Assembly (NCBI GenBank): GCA_964550025.1
Contig: CAZJYI010000011.1
Coordinates: 57,319 to 121,318 of the forward strand
Direction of reading: 5' to 3'
DNA length: 64,000 nucleotides
Source: CAZJYI01 sp964550025
Lineage (GTDB): Bacteria; Verrucomicrobiota; Kiritimatiellia; UBA8416; CAYOBW01
The notes below the pieces were generated by a model, which had not been told where the DNA came from, searched no databases, and was given only the letters and a program-made list of their open reading frames with translations. The first letter of the stretch is position 1. Every line of letters begins with the position of its first letter. Of this stretch, positions 32,789 to 42,995 are shown piece after piece. The translations under genes were made by a program, and so were the position numbers.

Positions 32789-35134
32789 CTACATCAGTTC
32801 CAATGAACTATCGACGGTCAAATCCTGGGGCAACCGCTTTATGTGGTCAAGCATGGTTGAGTAGTCGGCCGGCGGCTCGGATCTCAGTCCCTTCCGTATG
32901 CCGTGTTTCTTGATAACACCGTCGATGACCCCATCGAACGTCCCTACAGGGGACACGCGATTACCGAGCTCCCGCAGTTGCTCAAGCAATTCGACAACTC
33001 GTGCCTTCGGCGCCTCGATGGGGTGGAGATGACAGAATTCGCGTATCACGCAACGCATGGTTCTTCTCACCTCGTCATGGCGCTTCCTGCGGAGGTTCTC
33101 GTTGACGCATGCGAGGAGTTTCTCTGTCAGCTTCTTGAGCACTTTGGGAAAAGTCTTCTTGTCTGTGTCAGAGCATTGGTCGCTTTCGAGAAGGTCGAAG
33201 ATTCGTTCGATGACATCTTCTTTGTCGAACTCGAGATGCGTGCCCTGTTCGGATAGAACCCTAAGCAATTCCTCCGCCACGTCGCAGACGGGTTCTCGCT
33301 TTGTTCTTCTCACAAACTCGTCAGCGGAGGGCAACACGGCTAGCATATCGCTGCCGGCAAACTCGCTAACAGAAGCAGCTAACGCAGTGAAGTACAGTCT
33401 CGGAGGAATCAGGTCCTCAAGCTCAACGTCCTTTCCCACTCCCGGCCCTGTGATTTGATCCACACTCATGACCTGGTTCGCTTCCTTCAGATAGGGGTCC
33501 AGGCTACGAATGTGCTTGGCCGTTTCACGCGCGGGCTCGTCATTGTCCAACAAGATGGTCAAATACGCACGGTCCCCAGCAACCTGCTTAGCTGTCATGA
33601 CTATCTTTGGTACCCTTCGACACCCCTGGGCAATGACGATGCTGAGGTAGCTGAGGTCCAGATGCGGCAGGTCTCTGGCCGCGAGATGCTGGCTCATTCG
33701 TACAATGAATGCTCTATCGGAGACCCCCTCAACGACAAGGTTCGGGCCGTCTATGAACGGGAGAGAACCGATGCCTGCACCGAGTGCCGAGCGAACGGGC
33801 TCGAATAGACGATGGTGCGACACTCCAACGACAGTCGTTCCCTCATCGAAGAGTCCCTTCCGCAAGACCACGATCCTGGCTGGATAGTTGGGGTCTATGA
33901 GCTCGGGCGAGTGCGTGGTGAAGACGAGTTGGCAGAAACCACCAGAGCGTTTCTGAGAGACTATCTTCTTGAAGAAGCGGAGGAGATCTCGCTGGCCAAC
34001 TGCCGATAGGGCAAAGTCGGGCTCATCGGAGAGCATAAGGAGCGGACGCTCGTCTTGGCGGAGTGCCAGTAGAACCTGGAGTACGTATCCCAGGAAGTAA
34101 CGCATCCCCTGACTGCGCTCCCCGAAGCCATACCAGGAACCCGTGCGATCTGTTACGTTGAGAACCACCTCATGGCTCCGGATGTCGACGCTCAGTTGAA
34201 CATCGACGTCCTGTCCCCACCAGTAGTTGAGGTTGAGGAGTTCCTCGACGGATTCCGTGGCTTGGCGGGAGAATTCCTTTAGTAGATGTTCACCGCTGTT
34301 CATGATGCGCAAGAGGGAATCCGCGGAGATCCCCGCACATTCCTGGAGCAGACGATAGACGAGGCGTTCGCTGGCCGAGACCTCGCAGCGTTTGAATTCG
34401 TCGGGATTCTTGAAATAGGTTGTTTGAGACACAACATTGCGTACAGCCTGCTCATCCGTGGGGCTGATGGCTATGCGCAAGAGATGGGAGAACGGGACAC
34501 TGGTCGGGAGGAATGTGCCGGGGCTGATACGAATGGGGCGGGGCAAGGCATTTTCTCGTAGGGTTTTGAGTTCCTCAGAGTCCAGATTGACACTGGTGTA
34601 TCCGGCGCTTCTGTTCTGGAGCACTAGCGTGATGCCTTGATCCCGTGTCTTGACCATCCACACCCTTGGGAACGCGAGATCCAAGTCCGGGTAGAGGTCG
34701 TGGAGCTTAGAAGCTTTGCCGCCTCCATCTTCGTCGGCCCCCTGCTCTGCGTGACCAACCAGACTCATTTTCAGAGCGTCTGACTCAGTCTTGGTCAGAT
34801 CCTCCCAGAGCATGGCAACACATGGACGCCCCATCCTATCAATACGGCATTCAGATGAGTAGCGGCAGACATCCTCCCACGTATACTCGGCGTCGGTCAG
34901 AACCTGCCATAGCGCGTTGATCAAGTGGCTCTTGCCTGATTCGTTTGCACCTACAATAGATGTGATGGGCTTTGTGACGGGCACCTGAATCCAGGGACGC
35001 CATGAAGAGAAGTCTTCATCCGGCTCCCAGACTTCCTTGCAGTCGGGAAACTGCCCGGCGTTTGATGCGAGCTTCTTCTTGTAGTCAAAGTTGAAGGAAC
35101 GATAGCTTCGCAAAGCGATCTTGGTCAGGTTCAT
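32789..35134 (-). CDS. OLD-family ATPase-TOPRIM nuclease
   Basis: A 781-residue protein. ABC/SMC-type ATPase: N-terminal TKIALRSYRSF, Walker A GANESGKSH (62-70), signature-like FGERSQGMRYFLGYVL, Walker B LLMLSDEPDFALSA, H-loop VFTTHSPELID. The C-terminal TOPRIM domain starts with LVVEGVSDRAFI (catalytic Glu) and continues with LTILLDNDEP (acidic cluster) and GKDVELEDLIPP. This is the OLD/GajA layout; a UvrD-type GajB partner is not adjacent. Members cleave DNA in phage defence. It sits alone between two copies of the methyltransferase tail. Confidence 0.88.
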   Translation of the reverse strand: MNLTKIALRSYRSFNFDYKKKLASNAGQFPDCKEVWEPDEDFSSWRPWIQVPVTKPITSIVGANESGKSHLINALWQVLTDAEYTWEDVCRYSSECRIDRMGRPCVAMLWEDLTKTESDALKMSLVGHAEQGADEDGGGKASKLHDLYPDLDLAFPRVWMVKTRDQGITLVLQNRSAGYTSVNLDSEELKTLRENALPRPIRISPGTFLPTSVPFSHLLRIAISPTDEQAVRNVVSQTTYFKNPDEFKRCEVSASERLVYRLLQECAGISADSLLRIMNSGEHLLKEFSRQATESVEELLNLNYWWGQDVDVQLSVDIRSHEVVLNVTDRTGSWYGFGERSQGMRYFLGYVLQVLLALRQDERPLLMLSDEPDFALSAVGQRDLLRFFKKIVSQKRSGGFCQLVFTTHSPELIDPNYPARIVVLRKGLFDEGTTVVGVSHHRLFEPVRSALGAGIGSLPFIDGPNLVVEGVSDRAFIVRMSQHLAARDLPHLDLSYLSIVIAQGCRRVPKIVMTAKQVAGDRAYLTILLDNDEPARETAKHIRSLDPYLKEANQVMSVDQITGPGVGKDVELEDLIPPRLYFTALAASVSEFAGSDMLAVLPSADEFVRRTKREPVCDVAEELLRVLSEQGTHLEFDKEDVIERIFDLLESDQCSDTDKKTFPKVLKKLTEKLLACVNENLRRKRHDEVRRTMRCVIREFCHLHPIEAPKARVVELLEQLRELGNRVSPVGTFDGVIDGVIKKHGIRKGLRSEPPADYSTMLDHIKRLPQDLTVDSSLELM

Positions 35135-35232
35135 CTCTTGTCTCCAGAAGGAGTTGTCTCAACGATCTGCAGAGAAACGTAGTGTGAGCCAAGCAAAATG
35201 TCCATGACAAGTGCTCTTGAGCGAATGAGATG

Positions 35233-38200
35233 TTATCCCGCGACGAAACACTGGTCGCCGGTTTCCCGGGCTTGGCCCATTGCTACCAGGGTTTTGAGGA
35301 GTTCCTCGACGCGGTCCTTGCGAGCGCGGGTGAAGTGGCGGGCGAGGGTTTCGGCGGTGACGGGGGAGGCTTGGCCAGCAAGGGCCTCGCGGAGGACGCG
35401 GACCTGGTCGGGGAGTGATTTGGGCCAGGGCTGCTTCTTCTTGGCGGTCGGAGTGGGTGCTGTGCCGGCTTCGGGCACGTCGACGGCGAGCTGGCCCTGT
35501 TGCGTGGCGCCTTCCGGGTTCTGGTACTCCGGGCGCAGCCAGCGCACCTTGCCCTGCGCCTCCTCCGCCGCACGCTCGGCGTTGAGGGCGACGAGACGCT
35601 CGAGGAGCTCGTCGTCGGTCAGCGTCTCCGGCCAGCCGTACGCGTCAAAGACCGCGGCGTCGAGCTCGTCGTGAAGCTGCCTGAGCACGGTAACCAGCCC
35701 CTGCTCGTGGATGACCTTCTCCTTGTCCGTCAACGCCTCGCCCGACCGCAGCTTCTCCAGCACGTTGTACATCCCCGTCATCGTCAACTTCGGATGCTCC
35801 GCCTGCCGCCGCTTGCGATGCGCGTCCAACTGCTCCGCCAAGCCCCGAATCCGCGCCTTCTGCTCGTCCGTCGCGGCGGGGAAGGGGAAGGTCTCGAAAC
35901 AGCGGGTCTTGTTGTAGCGCGGGTCGTTCCCTACACCAAGCCGCCCGCCGGCGGCCAGCGCCCAGCAGACGTGGATACGGCTGCTCAGCGATCCGAGGAC
36001 ATACGCATCATCCGTAGCGATAGTCACCAAGACTTGATCTGGGAGTACCTCGCCATCCACAAACACGAAGAAGCGGTGTTTTGCCGTCAGAACCGTAACC
36101 ACAAAACGTCCGAGACCGCTGAGAGAACGTCGCATATCCTCGTTATTCCGCCTATGGAGCCACCACTTCTCCCTAAGGTCCCTGTCTCGGTTGACGTCCC
36201 GTTCGGGTTTGACCTGCTCAAGCAGCCATTGGTAGAGGCGGGGGAAACGTGTCCGAATTCCTCCAGCCGTTAGCCCATAGCAGTCTATGACCAGAGCATC
36301 TCGTGATTGGGCTGTGATGTCGCGTCCATTGAGATAGGGCCTGACGGGGGCATCTGACTCGAACTCCTCCGCTTGGTCCCTTGACACGACCATGCCCTTC
36401 CCGTGCGGAATGACGCCCGTGTTGCTGAGACTTCTGTTTGCACGAAGGGAAGTGCTCCCGCCCACATCTGCGCCAATCGTGAGATCTGGCCAGATCTTCC
36501 CTGTCTGCGAGTCGAAGTCGACCTCGTATCCATCCCCGCCGCCTTCCCGTTCTGCGGTTACGTGCTGGAGCAGGCCCGATTGCTTGCCCGCCGCGGCGGT
36601 TGTCATGGCGATACGAACGGCGGCGCCGTCGGCGCTGTCGACCCACGGGTGGTCGGGGATGGCGTAGAGCAGCGAGAGCGGTTTCTTCGCTGCCATATGC
36701 TTCTCGAGCACGCGGCGGTTGAAGATCTGTCGTAGGCTGTTGGTGGTGACGAACCCGAAGCGCTGCACCTTGCCGTCGCGCGCTAACTCGGCGGTGTGGT
36801 TCCACCAGTACATCACCAGATCAGCAGAGTCAGGAACGTCACCCCATGTCTTCCTGAGGGCGTCAACATATCCGTCTCCTAGGAATTCCCGCACTCTGAG
36901 CTTCCCAACGAACGGCGGATTGCCGACGACGTAGTCGGCTTCGGGCCATTCGGCCTTGCGGGGGTTGATGTAGCGGACGACGGGTGTGCGGGCGGTTTCG
37001 TCGGGGATTTCCTTGCCCGTCACGGGGTGCGTCTTGGTCGTGCGCCCGTCCCAGTGGGTGACGGGGTTGCCGTCCTCATCGACGACTTCCTCGACGGCGT
37101 CCCACGCGATGAGCGCGTCGCGGCATTCGATGTTGTGGAAGTTGCGGATGATCGGTTGCGGCGGTTGGACGTTGCCGCGGTTGCGGAAATGCCATTGGAG
37201 CGTGCCGATCCAGAGCACGAGCTCGGCGATGGCGGCGGCGCGCGGGTTGATTTCGAGACCGAGCAATTGGTGCGGATCGACCGTTTCGCCGGCCATTTCG
37301 AGCACGGCCTGGCGTTCGCCCAGCGCGTCGAGCGTATCGAAGACCTCGCCTTCGATCCGCTTCAAGTGTTCGAGGGTGACGTAGAGGAAATTGCCGCTGC
37401 CGCAGGCGGGATCGAGCACGCGGATGTTGACCAGCTTGCGGTGGAACTTCTTCACCTCGGCCACGGCCTTCTTCATCTCGTCCTGGTTCGCCAGGTTGAC
37501 GGCGGCGACGTGCACTGCTTCCCACTCGGCGCGTACGGGATCGATGATGGTCGGCATGACCAGTCGCTCGACGTAGGCGCGCGGCGTGTAGTGGGCGCCC
37601 AGTTTGTGACGCTCGCGCGGTTCGAGGGCGCGTTCCAGGAGTGTGCCGAAGATGGCGGGCTCGACGTCGCGCCAGTCCGATTCGGCGGCTTCGATCAGGA
37701 GCATGAGCTGGTCGCGATTGAGCGGCAGCGCCGTCGAGTCCTCGAACAGCCCGCCATTGAATTGCAGGACAATCGTGCGCAGGCTGGTCGAGAAACCGCC
37801 GCTGTTCATGCGTTGCCACAGTTCTTCCACCATCGGCACGAAATGCTCGGGCGTATCACGCACGCTCTTCATCAGGTTCGTGAACCCCGCCCGCATGAGC
37901 AGCCCCACGTCTTCCGCGAACATGGTGAAGAGACAACGCATCAGGAACGCGGCTACGTCGTGCGGTGCATGCCCCGCTTCTTCGAGCGAGACGGCGAGGC
38001 GTGCGAGCTGGACGGCGACCGTACGCGTGACGCGCGCGCTGCGGCGGGTCGGGTCGAGCTCGCCCGGCGCCGTCCAGACTTTGTGCAGCCGTTCGCGGAT
38101 GTCGGGTCGTTCGAGGTCCCGCAGGAAGATGCGATGGCTGCCCGCGGCGGGGAAGGGGATGTAGGTGCCGCCGGTGCAGGAGAACTCGGAGAAGAGCTCG

Positions 38201-38721
38201 ATCGAATGGCCGACGTCGACCACGACCAGGAACGGGGGACGGCCTTCCTCCGTCGGCAGCGCGCGGGCGTACTGCTCTGCCTGGCCGCGCGCGCGGAGCA
38301 TGGCATCGTCCCATCCCCCGGTGCCGCGGCGGGCAACACCCGTCTTGAGCCTGCGCCTCAGATCGCGCGCGGCTTCCGAGAGCGGTTCGTTGCCGGCGGG
38401 CGCATCCGACCCCTGCTTGGCCTCCAGCACGAAGCACCCCCGCTTGTAGAGGTCCGCGAAGCCCTGGCTGGTGTTCCCGTCGCCGTGTCTGAACGTCACG
38501 GCGCGTTCGTAGACGTATGCGTTGAGGGAGGTGTCGGCCGTGGCGGGATCGGGGTGGGGCACGTCGATGAGGTCGCACAGCTCGTTCAGGAACGACTGGC
38601 AGTTGGCACGCTCCGCCGCGCCGGAGTGCTCCCAGCGCGCGATGAAAGCCCGGGCAGCCTCGGTTCCGTTGTCGGTGTGTTCGCTCATGGTGGTGTCGGC
38701 TTCTGGTTGCGGCCGCGCCAT
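35233..38721 (-). CDS. Type IIL (MmeI-like) restriction endonuclease-methyltransferase
   Basis: A 1162-residue single-chain R-M protein. N-terminal nuclease: D90 in GFADLYKRGCFVLEAKQG gives D-x9-E-x-K (D90, E100, K102), the spacing reported for MmeI. Then helical connector, SAM motif I LDPACGSGNFLYVTLE (about 430), N6-adenine motif IV YVVGNPPFVG (about 600), and the target-recognition part (about 690-960). The C-terminal helical region ends with a winged-helix-like tail (residues about 1095-1162). One protein methylates one strand and cleaves unmodified DNA. ATG at 38688 is an alternative start. Its 3' end recurs at 32408 and 29715. Confidence 0.88.
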   Translation of the reverse strand: MARPQPEADTTMSEHTDNGTEAARAFIARWEHSGAAERANCQSFLNELCDLIDVPHPDPATADTSLNAYVYERAVTFRHGDGNTSQGFADLYKRGCFVLEAKQGSDAPAGNEPLSEAARDLRRRLKTGVARRGTGGWDDAMLRARGQAEQYARALPTEEGRPPFLVVVDVGHSIELFSEFSCTGGTYIPFPAAGSHRIFLRDLERPDIRERLHKVWTAPGELDPTRRSARVTRTVAVQLARLAVSLEEAGHAPHDVAAFLMRCLFTMFAEDVGLLMRAGFTNLMKSVRDTPEHFVPMVEELWQRMNSGGFSTSLRTIVLQFNGGLFEDSTALPLNRDQLMLLIEAAESDWRDVEPAIFGTLLERALEPRERHKLGAHYTPRAYVERLVMPTIIDPVRAEWEAVHVAAVNLANQDEMKKAVAEVKKFHRKLVNIRVLDPACGSGNFLYVTLEHLKRIEGEVFDTLDALGERQAVLEMAGETVDPHQLLGLEINPRAAAIAELVLWIGTLQWHFRNRGNVQPPQPIIRNFHNIECRDALIAWDAVEEVVDEDGNPVTHWDGRTTKTHPVTGKEIPDETARTPVVRYINPRKAEWPEADYVVGNPPFVGKLRVREFLGDGYVDALRKTWGDVPDSADLVMYWWNHTAELARDGKVQRFGFVTTNSLRQIFNRRVLEKHMAAKKPLSLLYAIPDHPWVDSADGAAVRIAMTTAAAGKQSGLLQHVTAEREGGGDGYEVDFDSQTGKIWPDLTIGADVGGSTSLRANRSLSNTGVIPHGKGMVVSRDQAEEFESDAPVRPYLNGRDITAQSRDALVIDCYGLTAGGIRTRFPRLYQWLLEQVKPERDVNRDRDLREKWWLHRRNNEDMRRSLSGLGRFVVTVLTAKHRFFVFVDGEVLPDQVLVTIATDDAYVLGSLSSRIHVCWALAAGGRLGVGNDPRYNKTRCFETFPFPAATDEQKARIRGLAEQLDAHRKRRQAEHPKLTMTGMYNVLEKLRSGEALTDKEKVIHEQGLVTVLRQLHDELDAAVFDAYGWPETLTDDELLERLVALNAERAAEEAQGKVRWLRPEYQNPEGATQQGQLAVDVPEAGTAPTPTAKKKQPWPKSLPDQVRVLREALAGQASPVTAETLARHFTRARKDRVEELLKTLVAMGQARETGDQCFVAG

Positions 38722-38847
38722 GCAACTACTCTGGGGTGTTGCTGCTGCGATTGCGAGAAGAATGTCGGGATGAGGTGCGTTCCAGGAGCTGGCGCTCGTT
38801 TTGCCAGGTGATCCTGCCGTGTCACCATTCCGGTGTTCAGTCCGTCC

Positions 38848-38975
38848 CTCTGTATCTTATGCGTCTTGTGTGGCTGTCTTCCCGTAGCAGTGCGCGTCCG
38901 GCTGGAAAGCCGGCGCTACGGGTGGTGGCGGCCGTCTCTTTTGTGCCTTATGTGCCTTTTGTGGCCATCGTCCGC
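38848..38975. repeat. Two nonamer arrays flanking a GTAG hairpin
   Basis: 38848-38884: CCCTCTGTA, TCTTATGCG, TCTTGTGTG, GCTGTCTTC. 38936-38972: TCTTTTGTG, CCTTATGTG, CCTTTTGTG, GCCATCGTC. Between them CCGGCT-GGAA-AGCCGG (38900-38915) is followed by CTAC (38918-38921), a minus-strand GTAG-footed hairpin, with another GTAG at 38886. They fill the 344-bp gap between the divergent methyltransferase and recC genes; no promoter was identified with confidence. Confidence 0.6.
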
Positions 38976-39065
38976 GCCGCGGAACGCTTACCGCTCAACC
39001 CCGGCGTTGACGCGGCGGTGGTGTCGCAGTAGTCTGCGGGAACGTATCATTCCCGCGGGCGGTTC

Positions 39066-42000
39066 ATGGGCATCAAGGTATATTTCGGTCAACAGCTCGA
39101 GCTTCTTGCCAACCGGCTTGGTGAGAACATCCGCGCCGAGGTCCGGGCCGCTTCCGAGCCGTTTCCCGAATCGGTGATCCTCGTTCCCAACGTCAACGTC
39201 AGGAAGTGGCTGCAGCTTGCGCTGGCCGAGCGGCTTTCCGTGAGTATGGGATGCCGGTTCATGTTCCTGGAGGATGGGTTGTGGGAACTGGCGCTGAAGG
39301 CGGCCGGTAGCCCGGATATCAGGCGGCTCGACCGGCAGACGCTGCAGGCCATGATTCTCAGTGTTTTGCGGTCCGTCTGTGACGAGAGCCCCGCGGCGCC
39401 GGAGCTGGCGGCCGTTCTGGCGCCGTTTGTGCAGTACTGCAGGGTCGGCTCGGGGGCGCGCGACATGGCCCGCAGGCTGTGGCAGCTCTCGGGGCGGCTT
39501 GCGGGACTGCTGCTCGACTACGAACACCACCGCGAGGAGATGATCGCCGAGTGGTGCGCGGAGGGCGGCGGCGGATCGCCGTCCGCGATGGAAACCGCTC
39601 AGCGTGCGCTCTACCGCCGGCTCTTCGTCGGCCACCGCAGTGTGGCTGCACGCATGGAGGAGGGAGGCGGCACGGTCTATCGATCGCTGTACCGCGTCAT
39701 GCAGCAGTTCGAGCCCGACGACGGTTTCGCGGGCGGCGCCGTCCACATGTTCGGGTTGTCACAGTTCTCGCCGTTCTACGTCGGGCTTCTCTTTCAACTG
39801 GCGCGCTTGTACGACGTCCGGCTCTACGACATCAACGTGTGCTCGGAGTTCTGGGAAGATGTCAGTACTCCGGAGGAAGACGCATGGCAGACGCGCTGGC
39901 AGAAGGTGGCGAGCATCGCACTCAAGCCGGACCCGGTTCCCGGCGACCTCGAGGCCGAGCTTCTGGAACCGCGCGTGTCGGACAATTACCTGTTGAAAGC
40001 ATGGGGCAAGCTGGGGCGTGAGAAGGTAAAGCTCATTAGCGAAGTCGAGGAGCGCAGCGAAGGCCGCATCGAGTTCGAGACCGACTGGGTTGGCGCGCCC
40101 GACAACGCCGGCGGGACAGCGCTGCTCTCCGCCGTCCAGGACAGTATCCTGCACCGCCAGGGACTCGGCGACGGTCCCCGTCTCGATCGCCAGGACGCCA
40201 CCATCCAGGTGGTGGGGTGCCCCGGTGTCATGCGCGAGGCCGAGACGGTCTACAACAGCATCATCCACAACATGGCCACGACCCCCGGACTGCGGCTGAC
40301 CGACATCGCGGTCCTCGTGCCCGACATGGGGGTCTACAAGAGCGCCCTGGTTTCGGTATTCTCACGACACCCGGATCGCATTCCTTTCAGCCTCACCGAT
40401 TCCAAGGCCTCGGTGGACAGCATCTACGCCAGGGCTGTCGTGTCCCTGCTGGAGCTGGCCGACTCGCCCTTTACGCGTGGCGCCGTCTTTGAACTGATCC
40501 TGAATCCGTGCTTTCTTGCGGGAGCGGGCGTTACCCGCGAGACCGCTCTGGACTGGCTTGGGTGGGCCGACGCTCTGGGCATCTTTCACAGCTTCGACCG
40601 TGAGCATCGGGAACGCCAGGAGTACGGGGAAGGCAACCGTTACACTTGGGAGCAGGGCCTGCAGCGACTGCGTCTGGGGCGCATTATGGCGCAGCCGCCG
40701 GAGGCGTCGCGGGAGGAGGCGTTAGGGAGCGCGGAANNNNNNNNNNNNNNNNNNNNNNNNNNNNNNNNNNNNNNNNNNNNNNNNNNNNNNNNNNNNNNNN
40801 NNNNNNNNNNNNNNNNNNNNNNNNNNNNNNNNNNNNTCCGTTCGAGGATCTCCACAGCCGCGATGCCGACAGCGTGTCGCGTTTCAGCGTGGCCGTGGAA
40901 AGGACCTACCGGCGTCTGTGCACGCTCGGGAGTCTCGCCGCGAGCGGCGCGGCATGGGCCGGGCATGTGCGCCGCCTGCTCTCGCAGTTTCTGGATGTGC
41001 CGGCCGACCATGCGCGCGAGGCCAGCGTACGCGGTGTGCTGTTCTCGGCGCTTGACGGGTTGGCAACGTATGATGCCGCCTCACGCGGATCGCGGGAGTC
41101 GGCGGGACTCCGGCTCCCGCTCGTGACCGAGTTCGTGAAGTCCTGCCTGGTCGACATCCCGAGCCATTACGGCAGCTACCTGACCGACGGCGTCACGATT
41201 TCGGAACTGCGGCCGATGCGGCCTATCCCTTTTCGCCTGGTCTACATTCTCGGCATGAAGGAGGGGGACTTCCCCGGGATGGCCGAGCCGACAACGCTCG
41301 ATCTGCGTCACAGAGCCCGCCGGCTGGGCGACCTTGCGCCGGCCATGGTCAATCGCTACCTGTTTCTCGAAGCGCTGGTGTCGACGCGCGAGAAGCTGAT
41401 AGTTACGTATCCCTGCGAGAATACCAAGGAAGACAAGCCCTTCAATCCCTGCTCCGTGGTCAACGAACTGAAACGCTTCATGGATGAGCAGATCCTGCGT
41501 ACGCCGTTCAAGATCCGGAGGGTCCCGCTGACGGGGGCCGACATTGCCTACCTGGAGGCCGTGTGCGACGACGCCAATCCGGACATTCTCAGCAACTACG
41601 ACCATGCCGAGCGTCGCGTCGCCTTGATTGCCGCGCAACGCATGGGGTGCCTGGCGGACAGCGCACAGGCGGAACGGGAAACTGTATCCGTCCTCTCGCC
41701 GGCGATACCTCCGGGACCGGCCGAAGCGCCGGCTCCAAGCGTTGAGATTGTGACCCTGCGTCAGCTCAGGCAGTTCCTGGCGAACCCGGTCGAGGCTTCT
41801 ATCGTGCGGCATCTACGCCTGCGCGACGAGCGCGATGACGATCGGGCCGTCGCCGAAACGGAGCCCTTCAACGTCGGCGGTGTCGAGCAATGGTCGCTCG
41901 TCATGCAGACCCTGCGGTCGGTCGTTCTCGATCCCGGCCTGGACTGGCGCATGCACCTGGATGCGCTCTACGCCGATCGGTTGAAGCGGAGCGCCGTGCC

Positions 42001-42895
42001 CGAGTTCGTCTTTGGCGACCGTGCGCGGGAGAAGCTCTCGGAGGCGGTAGCGTCTGTCGTCGGGGAAGACGGTGGCCTTGCCGATCTGGTTTCACGTTTG
42101 CGAGAGGGCGGGGGTCCCTTCCGCAACGTGGCCATTGGCGAGCCCGGGAACGATGGGGCTTCCGATCTCGAGTTCCCGCCCGTGAAGCTGGGCGTGACGG
42201 GTAACGACGGCCGGCCGCGCGAGGTTGAAATCCACGGGTCCCTGCCGTTCTGCTGGCGCGGCGGCGCGGGGGAGCTGGTGACCCTGGTGCTCATGACGGG
42301 TGAGTACAAGCCATCCAGGGCGATACACCTTGCGGAAGCGTTCCTGTTCTACGCCGCGGCCGTTGCTTCGGGCGTGGAAAGCGATTTGTACGAGAACGTT
42401 TCGGGCGGCCCTTTCACGGTGTACGTGGCGGCCAAGGGCGGTCTCGCCGCTGGGCCGGACGGACCGTGCCGCTACCGGCTGTCCCCGGAGGAGGCCACGG
42501 CGTACCTGGAAGCGCTTGTTCGCGATTACCTGGACCCGTCCATGTTCGATCTCCTGCCGTTTCCCGTGGTACTGCACAAAGAGCTGGTTCAGCCCTACAA
42601 CGATGCTTCCGTGCGGGAGCATCTCGCGCACACGGCCGGGCTCGCGGGCGCGGCTCCCATGGTCGCCGGGCTCGAGGCCGATTTCCCCGGCGCCGACGGT
42701 GACGCACTGGGCCGGCTGGCCGCGGAGTACCCGGCCCGGCTCACTGAGGCGATTGAGGATGAGCGCGGCAAGCAGTTCGGGCGTGCCTACTACCCGATGG
42801 ACGTGCTGGACATTGTCGATGTGCGCGTTCCCGATGACGCTTTTCTAAAGGTCCGCCGCAGGCTGAAACCGTTGCTTGAGGGGGTAGCAACATGA
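39066..42895 (+). CDS. recC: Exonuclease V gamma subunit RecC (contains assembly gap)
   Basis: The N-terminal part (39066-40736): VYFGQQLELLANRLGENIRA, ILVPNVNVRKWLQLALAERL, MGCRFMFLEDGLWEL, HMFGLSQFSPFYVGLL, IQVVGCPGVMREAETVYNSI, DIAVLVPDMGVYKSAL, IPFSLTDSKASVDSIY. The C-terminal part (40837-42895): DGVTISELRPMRPIPFRLVY, ILGMKEGDFPG, VNRYLFLEALVSTREKLIVT. This is the order in RecC, the Chi-scanning, inactive-helicase subunit. A run of 100 N separates the parts and the frame differs across it, so the real gap length must be 2 modulo 3 and is not 100. Product length is therefore unknown. First gene of recCBD. Confidence 0.9.
40737..40836. other. Assembly gap (100 N)
   Basis: Exactly 100 undetermined bases inside recC, the usual placeholder for a scaffold gap of unknown size. 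The coding frames on either side do not match at this length, which confirms that the number is arbitrary. Confidence 0.98.
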
Positions 42896-42935
42896 GGACC
42901 TCCATGTTCTTGCTTCCCCTCTTCATCACGGGGGC

Positions 42936-42973
42936 GGACGGCGTGAAAGCCGTCCCTCCAGCCTCGAGAAACG
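42936..42973. repeat. 38-bp hairpin repeat, second copy
   Basis: GGACGGCGTGAAAGCCGTCC followed by CTCCAGCCTCGAGAAACG; differs at a few positions from 20568-20605. It lies between the recC stop and the palindromic element. Confidence 0.7.
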
Positions 42974-42995
42974 TGGTCTCTCCGCTAGCTGGACG

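Noticed and set aside
32789..35134. Gabija system
   Set aside because: No GajB-type helicase adjacent; only the GajA/OLD-like half is present.
35233..38721. BREX pglX or DISARM methyltransferase
   Set aside because: No brx, pglZ or drm genes are nearby, and the D-x9-ExK N-terminal nuclease motif fits a self-sufficient type IIL enzyme.
40646..41126. Frames reading through the N run as continuous proteins
   Set aside because: The 100 N are a placeholder; frames on the two sides belong to one recC gene but do not match at this length.
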